Below the pieces are notes generated by a model, which was given only the letters and a program-made list of their open reading frames with translations, ran no database searches and had not been told where the DNA came from. DNA of 64,000 bases from Aquanectria penicillioides (Eukaryota; Ascomycota; Sordariomycetes; Hypocreales; Nectriaceae), in assembly GCA_003415625.1 (NCBI GenBank), contig PYIU01000001.1:3782746-3846745 (forward strand), in the 5' to 3' direction. A program made the position numbers and the translations under genes. Below, piece after piece: positions 1-10,878 of the stretch (positions are counted from its first letter, which is position 1; the number at the start of each line of letters is the position of its first letter).

Positions 1-2027
1 TTCGATTTGGCACAGGTGGAGACCCAACAACAACAACAACAACAAGCACATTGACTGTATATTAACGCTTTATGAACTTTTGGATAACAGATTTGCATGA
101 CGGGATCACCACACATGGAGGAGGCATAACATGGAGCCTTGATTTTGTTATTATTGTCTGGACTTGCAGACCGGAACCATCAACTCATGACATGATATTG
201 TGTCTGGGATTGGACAATCTCCAGACGCAGAGTTTGGGCGTTTCGGCACTTGAATGACGTGTGGAGGCCTGAAGGATACGCTACAGGCTGGTTCGAAGTT
301 GGTGATGTTTTTTTTTTCTTTTTTCAAACTTGGTTCTAATGTGGTATTACTACTTCTGATGATTTTACCATGGCTCTTATCTCTGAATTGTAGACAAAGG
401 TGGGAGTGGAGGCATCTGAAAACGTGTTGGGTTGGTTACCGATATAGTTGCTTTGGGATGGAGTATGGTCCGTTGAAAAAAAAAAGAAATGCCCAGTTTG
501 ATGATCAAAAATGGTAGACATGTCCAACCTTGACTAGCTTTCACCCTCAGTGCACGCGCAACATGTTGAAGTTGTCAGACCTACAATGCCTGCGGGTTCC
601 AGTATACACGTCGAAAATCCAGCCAAGCTGGTGTGTCACAGTGGTTCGTTGAGGCGGCTTACCACCATCGATGTTTGAGTCACTGTTGATGCTACATACG
701 TGCCTAGTAGTCTAGCGCGTGCTGTAAACCCGAATACTCAGTTCATCGGCGTTGCCTGTCTGTCATTCCATGCACCCTAATTGGCGAACGCCATCACGCC
801 CACCCGGCCTCCTGGCTAGTCGAATCCGAAGCCGGCGGGGAGGGGAGGGAGCTAGCCCGCGTTTCGCCGCGGAGATGTGGTAAATTGGCTAACGGGGGGA
901 GAGAGGGGAAGAGGGGGGGGGATGAACTAATACCCAATCAAAGGCTGAGCCCAATGTCCCGCGTGTCAGTTTCCCTTGCCCAGCCCTCCCTGCCTGACAA
1001 AGGTGAACCAAAACCAGCCCAGTGGGAGGTTACGCCCACCGCCCCGATCTAGCGAAAGGGACGGGGTACGGACATCCGTACGCCTCCGTCGGGAAGTGGG
1101 AAGCATTGGTTTGGTTTGGTTTGGTTTGGTTTGGTTTGGTTTGGTTTGATAGGGAATCTTTGGCGAGCGAGGGAGTGAGGGGCATTGTCCCGGTGATGCG
1201 ATAGGGGGGGTGAGTGAATGAATGAATACATGGACAGATTATCACATAGGTAGCTTGATATTAGAGATCACCTATCATAATGGGACCGCGACATGGAGCA
1301 TTAATGTTGACGTCAAGTACAGCAGCCTTACTTGCCCGTACCTGCGCACATGCCATGCAATACCGCATATATTGATTGCTCCAATAACCAACCACCAGGG
1401 CAAGGATAATAAAGTTGGACAACGAACGTTGGTCAGCTAATCAACTACCGGTAGCATGTACGAAAGCGGAAAGTAGAGCGAGCAATGAGTGAACCTAATT
1501 GAATACGATTAATCGATTGCTGAAAAAAAAAAAACGACTCGGGGATCCCGGGGGTCGTTGATCCATCACCATTCCTGTCCCCCACAACGGCAGAGGCTTT
1601 TCGGCCATTGATGGCGTAAACTCAACTCATCCCGTAAGTTGGAGGAGCCACATGCACACACACAGCCCTACCTGTCCATTCTCCAAGCCACCACCTTTGA
1701 GGATTACTGATCGATGGACTGATTTTTGTCTTTCTTTGCTTTGTTTTCTCGCACATGCCTCTCCGCATCCATCTGGGGCGGGCACGTGCCCACGAATGGA
1801 AAATCGAAGTGAATGTCACTCCCGACTGGGAGCTACGTAGTTGGTGGGTTTGGTTGGCTTGACTCGCTTGGTTTACTTGGCTTTGACCTACCCTACCTAC
1901 TCGGCTTTGTGTTTGTTGGGCGCGACGGCACAGGACAAGACAGGGACGAAAAAGGACAACAAAAAAAGAAACCCAAAATTTTGGTCAGAAACCGCAAAAG
2001 ATCAAATCACATGATCCTTGATCAAGT
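1..2027. other. Intergenic region, no gene seen
   Basis: I see no convincing gene in these 2 kb. The open frames are short, lack recognisable domains and have no splice-supported extensions. The stretch holds a (CAA)7 run at 25-45, a G-rich patch around 831-925, a (TTGGT)8 repeat at 1106-1145, a run of A near 1522-1533 and a T7-type run on the minus strand near 1960-1967. The last could act as a remote Pol III terminator for the tRNA that follows. Confidence 0.6.
1106..1145. repeat. (TTGGT)8 pentanucleotide microsatellite
   Basis: Eight perfect tandem copies of TTGGT, followed by a diverged copy (TTGAT). It lies in non-coding DNA. The unit does not match the common fungal telomere repeat TTAGGG, so this is an ordinary microsatellite and not a telomere remnant. 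Confidence 0.95.
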
Positions 2028-2098
2028 GCCCACTGACGGAATCGAACCGTCGATCTTTTCATTACGAGTGAAACGCCTTACCACTCGGCCAAGCGGGC
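2028..2098 (-). tRNA. tRNA-Thr (anticodon CGU), no intron
   Basis: Read on the minus strand this 71-nt segment folds as a cloverleaf. The acceptor arms GCCCGCT and AGTGGGC pair along seven positions with one G-U. The D-arm contains the GTGG of the D-loop. The anticodon stem TTTCA/TGAAA closes the loop CTCGTAA, giving anticodon CGU, which reads ACG threonine codons. The T-arm GACGG-TTCGATT-CCGTC is perfect. There is no intron. The nearest downstream T-run is about 60 nt away. Confidence 0.93.
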
Positions 2099-2683
2099 TT
2101 TGTTATTGGCATGTAGCAAGAGTAATGCGGATTATGCATGTGCTCTCGTCGCCTGAATTTCCAATGTCGGCGGGTGGGGGTGAGCGAGAGATAGAGGAAG
2201 GGATTAGGAGGGGGTTATTTTCGGGGGTGGTTTGACAGGGATGGTTTGTTGTTCCCACATGCTGTCTCGAATAATCACTTACATTATACCAGATATAGCG
2301 TACGTCTTGAGGTGAGAAGCGGCTTTGGAAAAGCAAGTGAGCGGGTGACTTAATTTCTTTTCTCCGGGGGTTTTCAGGCCAGCAAGAAAAAAAAAATTTC
2401 TTTTTCATCAGGCATGTATGATATGATGTGGTTCCGCTTGTTGGTAGGTGAGCAGTGCATTGTTTCGACCCTTCTTACAGTGGTTCAATTTGCTAGTCAA
2501 GCTTGATCTTGAACAATCTGAGTTATTAGTCTTGCGAGCAAACAATGACATTGCAGCAAAACTCATTCATCGCAGGAGAGTTCAGAATTTCAACAAATGC
2601 ATTTCAATAATTTTCTCTAATGACATGGTACACTTAATCCTCCATTACTACGCAAATATCGACCTATCCCATCTACACAATCC
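2099..2683. other. Intergenic, 3' flank of the TRAPPC10 gene
   Basis: About 585 bp between the tRNA and the stop codon of the Trs130 homologue. It contains an A/T-rich stretch around 2390-2405. Open frames here run antisense into the neighbouring gene and show no domain. Probably 3' UTR and spacer. Confidence 0.6.
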
Positions 2684-5600
2684 CTATGCCACAATCCTAC
2701 CCCTCTTACTCACCAACCCTTCAGTTTCTAATACCAGGGGCCCTCCGCCAGGCCCGCTTGCATCCAGGCTCACTGTTACTCCCTTGCGTTCGCCTACAAC
2801 GCGAACCGTTTCTCCCAGGTTTCTCCAGTCAATCTCGCATATCTGGAGTTCGTGGGCCGTGAGATTGGCCTTGGTGTCCTTGACCTCTCGAATGTCAATA
2901 GTAGGATATGGCAGCCAGCCTTCGCGGAGAGGAATGAGAATCAGCGGAATCTCCGCCTCCATCTCCGGTGTCGATGAAAGTGGTTTGCCGGCCGTGCGGG
3001 GAATGACGAAGTGGCCTTTCCGACGACCTCCTAGGAGCCATGTGTCTGCCGGTGCGCTCACTTCGTAGCTAAACTCCTGGTCCTCGTTCTGACGCATCTC
3101 CGTATCCCAAATTTGGGTCCACTTGAGATGAAGCGTGGCCGGCAACATCTGGTTGATGCAAACCGTAGGAGTTGCCCCAAGTTTGTCATCTGCTAGCCCA
3201 ACAAGTGGTTTCGGGAAGTGGATGTCCGCGGTGTGAAGAATGGGGAGAGTCGGGATCTCAACAGGAATCAGAATCGTGCTTGGCTCCTCTATCTGGGATG
3301 CTGAGAGGTGCACCCGAGGATGAGACTGCTGCCAACCCTTGAGAAGTGAAGTGATCACATCGGCCACCGAATCTGAAGAGCCAGGAACTCGACCAATGCC
3401 GACGAAGTATCGGTCCCATGCAACATCTGCTAAGAAGACTGTGGTCACTGCGCCAAGCAGCGCCGCGCGCTCAAGGTCTTGTGCATGCATGCCCTTTTTT
3501 AGTTCTTTCGCAACCGCGGCTGAGACGAGCCTGATGTATTGCCCTAGAGATTTCTCTTCCAGTAACTCCTTAATGGAGCCTACAACCAATTCTTCAATCT
3601 CTGTTTGCAAGATGCTATAGTAGAGCTTCAAGTACATTGTCTTGGCCGACCGTTGAGTGCTCTTCGCTTGAGTCTTTCTCTTCACTTTGTATAGCAATGT
3701 AGCTGGCTGTTTGGGGAACACTATGACGGTGCCATTTGGCGGGAGGCCAAACTCGGACTCGAATAGATCCGAATGAATCAGCTCGCTCTTGTACAATCGT
3801 AATGGACTGAAGCTTGCCGTAGCGACATTGAAGCGAGAGAAAAGTGCATGGTGCTTGAACACATCCTGTACATTCACACCCACCGCCAGAGAGATTGGAA
3901 TCACCATGTGTTTAGCAAAATAGTACTTTTTGCCTGATTCTGTGGTGTAAGATACTTCGACCTTGGCAGAAACATCGCTCATGTCTTGCTCCACAGAGTA
4001 TGGAAACCGGAGCGTGGTGCTTGTGTTCGAGGCAACCTGGTTGAAATGAAACACGCCTGCTTCAGGCGGTTTGGCGAACTCAACTGCCGACTCCACAAGT
4101 TTGGCTTCTACGGTCAAGAACCGAAGACCGCCTGTGGCTGGTTTCACTCTGATTTCACAATTCTTGAGTGAATTCCATCCTGGGCTCAAAATCAAGTCGA
4201 GAGTGTTGTTCTTGTCTAGCGCCGTATGCTTGGTCGCCGCCAGCTGGACATCGAGCGCACCCACACGGTGGAATATGACAACATCGGAAATTTTGAAGAT
4301 GTCAGTGTCTTGTGACGGGAGGTGATTGATATCGCGTTCAAAGTGAAGAAAGAGGTTGCTTGAGGATAGGCTGAGGTGATCGACCTTGTACTTGCCGGGA
4401 ACAGGAGTCTGGAAGCCAGTTAGGGCATGCATCTGAAGCTGTTTGGGTGAGCAAACTTACTGTACAAAAGACCTTGACGAAGTTTTTCCCCGGGTTCAGC
4501 ACAATATCCTCATGGAGACTAAATATCAGCTCCTTCAATGGGCCACTTTCCGTTGTAGAGACTCTTAGGGACACACCATCCAGGTTGATATCGTCAGGCA
4601 GCAAACTGTGCAAACTGATCGACAAGGAGCATTGGTCCTCATTTTCATGGTACTCTGGCGCTCCGCCTAGTTTAATATCAGTGAAAAAATTGGATAAATG
4701 AACTTTGACCTGAGATGTAAGAGACGACGCGAGGTCGAAGAGATTGCCAACAACCCCTTCCATAGATGATGCATCAGGAAACTCGGACTTGGACATTCTC
4801 GCCGTGATTCTCGTCTTTATCCCTAGCCGCTCCTTTTCTGCAGCACATGATTTTGTGAGCAGCTTGAGAGCCACACGAACATAGTCATCTTTCGACTTCA
4901 TTTCGCGGAGGCAGTGCAAGTACATGACCAGCATGGACAACTCGAGAGAGCTCCATCCACTCACCCCAAAGAACGGGGTTGCTCGGCAAAAATACGTTGC
5001 AGCAGCAGGATAGTCCTTGAGATAGTACTTCAACACAGCCAAGTCAGCCATGTTAGCCTGAACTGCATGGTCGTGATTCGCCACGGTGTAGTGCCGCAAA
5101 GCCTTATCGGTAAGGATTTCGTATAGCCGGTAGAAGTTGTCCGAATCATCCAGTGCTGTTTCAAGGAGATTACTGTCAATACCTGCCAACACAGGTGCTA
5201 TTGATTCGGAAACTGATGCTTTGTCTTGGGGCGGCGAAGAGTCATCTAAACTAACGTCTTCAAAATCCGCAATCTCCGGCTCACCCATCACAGGAGCTTC
5301 ATTCCATCCATCGCTCCAGGCGCGTTTCTTTCCTAATCCATTGAGAATACTCCTCGAAAGCATGTGAAGCTCTGCACGCCTAGCTGCTAGGTCTTCAAGG
5401 CCGGCCTTGAGAAATTGTGCGTTTTGACCGTCGTCAACGGGTGGCATTCCAGGTCCTGGGAAGATACCGGGGCTCAGCGGAGGCTGAGAAGGATGCGGGC
5501 CGGTCTGGACGCTGAGAGATGACGTCCGGGCGGGATGCATCATCGTCTTCGGCTCAGGTATCGAGGCCTTTTGCTCGTGTGTGTCCGTAGAAGTAAGGGT

Positions 5601-7397
5601 CGAGGGAGGAATCGGGAGAGCCTTTGACGATGTCTGAGCAAGAATCTGTTGGGCAACAGAGAATGCAAATGATGCCACGACATTGTCCACCACTTCGGCC
5701 AGACTAGGGTGCTGGCTGTCCGCCTCATCTTCATCCTGGTCCGTAGCCAGTGCAGACATGATATCTTGGCGCATAACCTGAGATACCGACGGAATGAACT
5801 GCAAAGTCCTTCGGCAGATTTCAGCCAGCATTGCCAAGTTTTCGGGATCCTCTGCATGCTTCGGGGGAGGGGCCAAAGGAGCTACACCGTGAAGAACAGT
5901 CTCCTGTTGTTCTTTCAATTTGGCCAACAGCTCCTCGCGTGACGACCAAGCGTTTCCTAACCGCAACAGCAGAGCGATTTGACGCGCGAAGATGTAGCAG
6001 CGAAAATCGAAAACTGAAACATTGTTGGCCAAAATCATATCTCGATATGATTTCTTTGTCGCACTGATGGGGATGTCCTCGAAGTGATCCTTTGCTGCTT
6101 CGCCAGATTGAAGGTCTACCGCCTCCTCATCATCCACATTGATACCGGATACTTTTGCGAGAGCCTTGTCGACGATTGTTTTCAAATCCTTTGTGTATGA
6201 CAGCAAGGCTCCTCCATGACTCTCTGGTGATCCTTCGGCGGCTTGCTCATGAATCACAGAATCCAAGCCAACGCTGAGTTCATCGTAGCCAACTAGAGCA
6301 TCCTCCACGAGGCCTACACTCTCAAAGCCTCGCGCCAAGCCTTCCTTGAGGATGAAGAAGGTGCAAAAGTTCCAACCGGGAAGACTCCGTTGGGCATCCT
6401 TCTCCTTGATGTCCTCTTCGTAGCGAGTCACTCTCATATCGAATGAGCTCAGAATAAGGCTCTTGATCTTCGCGACCAATTCTTGCCAAGCATTCTCAGC
6501 ATCATGCTCATTCTCCGAGTAACCTGTTGGGACAGCGGGCACTACCCGAGGGAGGAGGTCGTAAGGTACATCGTTGATGCCAATACGAATTTGGGCGATG
6601 CGGTCCATAGACGATTTTCCAGTACCACCAAAATCCGTCTTTAGCTTCTCCAAGAGAGGGGTTGAGCCTGAGCGCCATCGCGAGGTTGATTTCTCCGTCG
6701 CACCGCTCTCTGACTTGCTACTCGTCCTCGGCTGAGTTGCAGCCACAGTGTTCGGGATGACCACGTGCACAATCAGGTATTCAAAGGCATCGTGCTGCTC
6801 TTGGCTGCTGTTCTTCTTCGAGCTGCCAGATGGCAGCGGAAGCGGAGTATTTGTCTTGATCCATTCTTTAATCTCGGCCCGGACGGAGTTCTTGTATGAA
6901 TCGTTGTCGTCGCATCGAACCAGCAGCACCTTCAAGTAGGGGGTGCGGCGTAGGCCCGGAATCTGATGGCGGCGCTGACTACCGAAAGCTCTCGATGGAA
7001 GCGAAGGAGTATCGACTTGATCGGTCGAGGCGACGCGGGCACCAACATGCTGGGTTTGGAAGCCGTCATCAGCAGTGCTTGCTGATCGTCGCACCGACTG
7101 AGTCGGTGTGGCTGAGGCGGGGTCCACGCCTCCCTGGACAAGCTCGACATGAAGGGTATCGATAGATCGAAGGGGTCCGGCATGCGATTGCCAATGCAGA
7201 TTGTGTAAGGGGAGCCGCGGGACTAGCCCTGGCGCAAGGAGCTTATAGACATCGTGAGGATCGAAATACTCGACTGCGACGGAGAGGCTACGTTAGTGCC
7301 TTTGGATGGATCTTGCGACAATGGAAAGGAGAATCAGACCAAAAGGCTAATTGGTATACGCACCAGTCACTTTTGACGTCGACAGCTGCTGTTCCAT
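2684..7397 (-). CDS. TRS130: TRAPPII subunit TRAPPC10/Trs130
   Basis: Three exons on the minus strand: 7364-7397, 4461-7273 and 2684-4408. They sum to 4572 nt (1523 residues). Intron 1 (7274-7363, GTGCGT...CAG) splits the codon giving V in KVTVEYFDPHD. Intron 2 (4409-4460, 52 nt, branch CCTAAC) joins VKVFCT to TPVPGKYKV. The start ATG at 7397 gives the N-terminus MEQQLSTSKVTVEYF, which I recognise as the conserved beginning of fungal Trs130 proteins; an in-frame stop lies 15 codons upstream. The N-terminal half is the alpha-solenoid-like Trs130 region and the C-terminal third is the beta-rich TRAPPC10 region. The family is a subunit of TRAPPII, the exchange factor for Ypt31/32 (Rab11) at the late Golgi. 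The length is usual. It is divergent from MRI1 with 420 bp between starts. Confidence 0.93.
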
Positions 7398-7817
7398 GGC
7401 AAACAGCTTGGATTCACTCTTGTCATCGTATCCGTCCACGGTCTAATGTATCATCGTCGTTGCCTCTAAATCCAAGCTGTCCGGTTACCTCAGCCAGCCA
7501 GACCCCTGCCCGCATGCGGCATCACACCTCCCAATTCGGGCAGTGAGCTCACCGCCAACCATCGGAGCACGCGTTTCTCCGCCCCAGGGCGGTGAAACCC
7601 GTGGAGCACGATTATTGGCTAGGACCCCATGACGCCACTGCCGAATTCATGGCGGGGTCGCGGCAGAACCTCATGGAGGGGCAAATAATTTGTCCACGGG
7701 GGGCAGCAGAGTGACATTTTCCGTGTTTGAGAGAGCTCTTTCAAGTCTGATTTATTCCCCTCTCTTCAAGGCTCATCGGGTTATTCCAGAAACCTCTGTG
7801 TCCATCTCCATCTCAAA
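7398..7817. promoter_or_regulatory. Shared divergent promoter region TRS130/MRI1
   Basis: 420 bp separate the start codons of two divergently transcribed housekeeping genes, so both promoters must lie here. The MRI1 side ends in a pyrimidine-rich leader just before the ATG. I see no canonical TATA box close to either gene and no confident regulator site. Confidence 0.6.
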
Positions 7818-8984
7818 ATGTCCACCCTCCAGGCCGTCAAGTACACTCGTGGCAAGCTCGAGGTCCTCGACCAGCTTCGTCTACCCCACGAGTTTCACTA
7901 CGACGATGTCTCAAACAGAGCCGAGGCCTTCGACAGCATCGCCTCGATGCGCACGCGTGGTGCCCCTGCCATTGCTATCGTGGCCAGTCTAGGCCTTGCC
8001 GTCGAGTTGCACAAGAGCGGCCTGAGTGCATCTTCTGCCGATGAGGCCGTTGCTCAAATTGACGAGGCCCTCGACTACCTCAAGGAGAGCCGCCCTACCG
8101 CTGTCGACCTGACCAATGCCATCAACCAGCTCAAGGCCCGGACCAGAACTGTTGGATCTGGAGGCAGCAAGGATGATATCATCAACGCCTTCATTGAAGA
8201 GGCTGAGAAGATTTTCGAGAAGGATCTGCAGACTAACCTAGCCATTGGCGACTTTGGCGCAGAGTGGCTCCGTGCCCAGGTTGGCGCCTCTGAAAGCCAA
8301 CAGATCTCTGTGCTCACCCACTGCAACACTGGCTCCCTTGCTACCTCTGGCCACGGCACCGCGCTGGGCATCATCCGTACCCTCCAGGCCAAGGGCCTCC
8401 TTCAGCACGCCTTCTGCACCGAGACCCGACCTTACAACCAAGGAAGCCGACTTACTGCCTTTGAACTGGTTTACGAGGGTATCCCCAGCACTCTCATCAC
8501 CGACTCCATGGCTGCCTCGCTTTTTCGTACCCGAAAGCAAGAAAAGAACATCGCCGCCGTCATTGTCGGTGCCGACCGAGTTGTTCGCAATGGCGACACT
8601 GCCAACAAGATCGGAACCTACCAGCTGTCCGTTCTGGCCAAGCACCACGGCATCAAGTTCATTGTCGCCGCCCCGACAACCAGCATCGACCTTGAAACCG
8701 AGACCGGCGACGGAATTAAGATTGAGGAGAGAAAGAAGGAAGAGCTTACTCAGGTTACCGGAGCTGTGATCAAGCCAGACGGCACCGTTGACCAAACCTC
8801 CAAGGTCCGCGTTGCCACGGCTGACCAAAGGGTTGGAGTCTGGAACCCTGCTTTCGATGTCACGCCCGCCGAGTTCATTGACGTCGTCGTGACCGAGAAG
8901 GGGGCCGTTGAAAAGGGAGCGGATGGCAAGTTTGACTTCAGCAAGATCATGCCCGAGCGATGGGCCAAAGTCATCGGTGCATAA
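7818..8984 (+). CDS. MRI1: Methylthioribose-1-phosphate isomerase
   Basis: Intronless, 388 residues, the usual length for fungal Mri1. The enzyme converts 5-methylthioribose-1-phosphate to the ribulose form in the methionine salvage pathway that recycles methylthioadenosine. The protein opens with LQAVKYTRGKLEVLDQLRLP and has the RTRGAPAIA motif typical of the aIF2B/MtnA fold. The catalytic pair is visible: Cys169 in THCNTGSLAT and Asp253 in GADRVVRNGD. The ATG has a good context (AAAATGTCC). It is convergent with the M20 peptidase gene, with only 134 bp between stop codons. Confidence 0.97.
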   Translation: MSTLQAVKYTRGKLEVLDQLRLPHEFHYDDVSNRAEAFDSIASMRTRGAPAIAIVASLGLAVELHKSGLSASSADEAVAQIDEALDYLKESRPTAVDLTNAINQLKARTRTVGSGGSKDDIINAFIEEAEKIFEKDLQTNLAIGDFGAEWLRAQVGASESQQISVLTHCNTGSLATSGHGTALGIIRTLQAKGLLQHAFCTETRPYNQGSRLTAFELVYEGIPSTLITDSMAASLFRTRKQEKNIAAVIVGADRVVRNGDTANKIGTYQLSVLAKHHGIKFIVAAPTTSIDLETETGDGIKIEERKKEELTQVTGAVIKPDGTVDQTSKVRVATADQRVGVWNPAFDVTPAEFIDVVVTEKGAVEKGADGKFDFSKIMPERWAKVIGA

Positions 8985-9118
8985 GGCGAACAACGCTTTT
9001 TTGTATTGATTGAATCTATCTTTTTTAATGTTTGTGTTCAGAAGCGGGAGGGCATCATATTTAACATTAGACTAGAAGGGATGGAGGTTTTCATGGATCA
9101 TATTCGGGAACAGGCGGC

Positions 9119-10435
9119 TTATTGCTTCAACGCATGGAGGATCAGTTTTTGGTATCCCTCCACAGCCGTCTCTAAATCAGCAACGGTTAAGTTTTCATTC
9201 GCGCCGTGCGCAACCAGAATATTTCCAGGTCCATAGAGGTACCTGGTGTGGTCTCCCTTGAAGTTTGGGATGTCAGTGCCGTAGTTGACGACAATGGTCT
9301 CAAATTCTGTGAGTGATTATTAGCGTCTTGTCGCTTGAATAGCGGCGGGAGGGGGGGGGGGGGGGGGGGGGGGGTTCATGTCACCTTCGACATCACAGTT
9401 GCAGCCAACAAAGCCGTATCCATGAGTGCACTCAAAATTAAACGCCTCCTTGTCAACCTCATCAAAGATGGCTCGGATCCTGTCGAGCACGATCCAGGCT
9501 CCAGTATCCTCGGGACCAATTGCAACTCTGACGGCCATATCTACGAAGGCCTTTTCGGGGATGACATTAGACGCTACTCCGCCGTCGAATCGACCGACAT
9601 TGACTGTCGTGTTACCGTAAGTCTCACTGCTTCCAAGGTCGGTGTCAAGCACCTTGGCAAAGGCGCGGATCATGAGTTCGTTGGCCGACTTGCCAACCCA
9701 GGGATAACCGCTGTGGCCGCCGAAGCCTTTGGCAACGACGTCGCAGAAGAGGCCTCCCTTGTGGCCGCAAGCGAGCTTGTTCTCGGTCGGCTCTCCAAAG
9801 ATGACCGAGTCGAACTTGTATGGTAGCTCATTCTTAGCAATGGCATCGCTAAAGAGCTTCATGCCATCACCGGTGACCTCTTCACCAACGACAAAGAGCA
9901 ACATGAGCTTGTCGGCGTCAACCTTGCCGGCATGGAGGAGCTCCTCCAATGCAATGACTTGGGCAGCGACACTAGCCTTAGCGTCGACGCTTCCACGTCC
10001 CTTGATCCTGGTTTCCTTGGTGACATCGCCATCCTCAATTCCGTATGGAATGTGAGGGGGAACGACGTCAATGTGGCTTGTGACGAGGACGGTTGGCTCG
10101 TGATTGTCGGCAGCAGGCCAAGCTAAGACGTTGAAGCGGCCCTTATTCGCAAGAGTGTTGTTGCGCGGCGGGAGAGGCTGCAGGTGCGTCTTGTAGCCGC
10201 GAGCGGCAAGGTAGTCGACGAGGAAGTTGCCGACGTCATGCTCGGTGCCCGAGATGGAGGAAATGGAGACGAGGGACTTGTGCAGGTCCAGAAGCGCCGA
10301 TCGGTACGAAGGCGCGTCGGCGGAATCGCTGACGATGGGGGCTTGCTTGGGAGAGGCAATGAGGGGCGCCTGCTGCTCAGAGCACAGCGAAAGGGTCGCC
10401 GAGGCGAGAGCGAAGGCAATTGTTGCGGCCCGCAT
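9119..10435 (-). CDS. Secreted M20-family metallopeptidase
   Basis: Two exons, 9385-10435 and 9119-9306, give 412 residues. The intron (9307-9384, GTGACA...CACAG) joins CDVE to [12 protein letters not shown] chose the ATG at 10435 because it begins a clean signal peptide ([20 protein letters not shown]); an in-frame ATG 69 codons upstream gives a poor N-terminus. The M20 zinc-site residues are present: His121 and Asp123 in SHIDVVP, Asp151 in GRGSVDAK, Glu185-Glu186 in GEEVTGD, Glu215 in GEPTE, and the dimerisation-domain His in GGHSGYPW. Relatives are annotated as carboxypeptidases or acetylornithine deacetylase-like proteins. The signal peptide argues for an extracellular or vacuolar peptidase and against arginine biosynthesis. 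The intron carries 24 consecutive C on the coding strand. Confidence 0.88.
9351..9374. repeat. G24 homopolymer inside an intron
   Basis: Twenty-four uninterrupted G (C on the transcribed sense strand) within the only intron of the M20 peptidase gene, starting about 10 nt from the 5' splice site. Read-through without splicing would encode a run of prolines followed soon by a stop. Confidence 0.95.
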
Positions 10436-10878
10436 CGTGAGGGTGCTTTGGGACTCAGGAATTGCGAGGTTGGTGAGGAAGCCTCGATTGCCAGCCCTTT
10501 GAGGCGGGAGAAGACCCCGGCCGGAGCTGATACAGGTGGAGCTCGGCTCGCTTTGAGCCGGCAGTGACGCAAAGGTAGCTTGCCCCACCGAAATCGGCAG
10601 ATGCAAGGAACCATTATCATGATGGTCATCATCAGACATCAATTGACACGATGAGTTATCAAAGTCTTTACGCCAATTGTGTCTAAATTATTTTTCCATT
10701 AATGTAAATTATTATTATGTTCAAATATTACTCATTGATCAGGTTCAGCCACTCATCGAGCCATTGAAGAATTTTACTGAACAGCACGTCGTATAGGTTC
10801 ACACTGACTTAGTGATCCATACACCACAATTGACAATGACCGTCTTGATAGCGTCTAGCATCTCCATTGCCTACGCCA
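10436..10878. other. Intergenic between M20 peptidase and oxalate decarboxylase
   Basis: 443 bp between two genes on the same strand. It is AT-rich around 10660-10740. It should contain the 3' end of the decarboxylase transcript and the promoter of the peptidase. No gene or RNA is recognised. Confidence 0.6.

Noticed and set aside
1106..1145. (TTGGT)8 considered as telomere-type repeat
   Set aside because: The unit differs from TTAGGG and the array is short and internal.
2448..3068. 206-codon plus-strand frame at the end of the TRAPPC10 gene
   Set aside because: It runs antisense into a confidently identified gene and has no domain.
4409..4460. A 28-nt intron alternative in TRS130 ending at CTTCAG before ATGCATGCC
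   Set aside because: Too short for a spliceosomal intron; the 52-nt version has a CTAAC branch site and keeps the frame.
8238..8993. 251-codon frame antisense to MRI1
   Set aside because: A shadow of a codon-biased gene; no domain.
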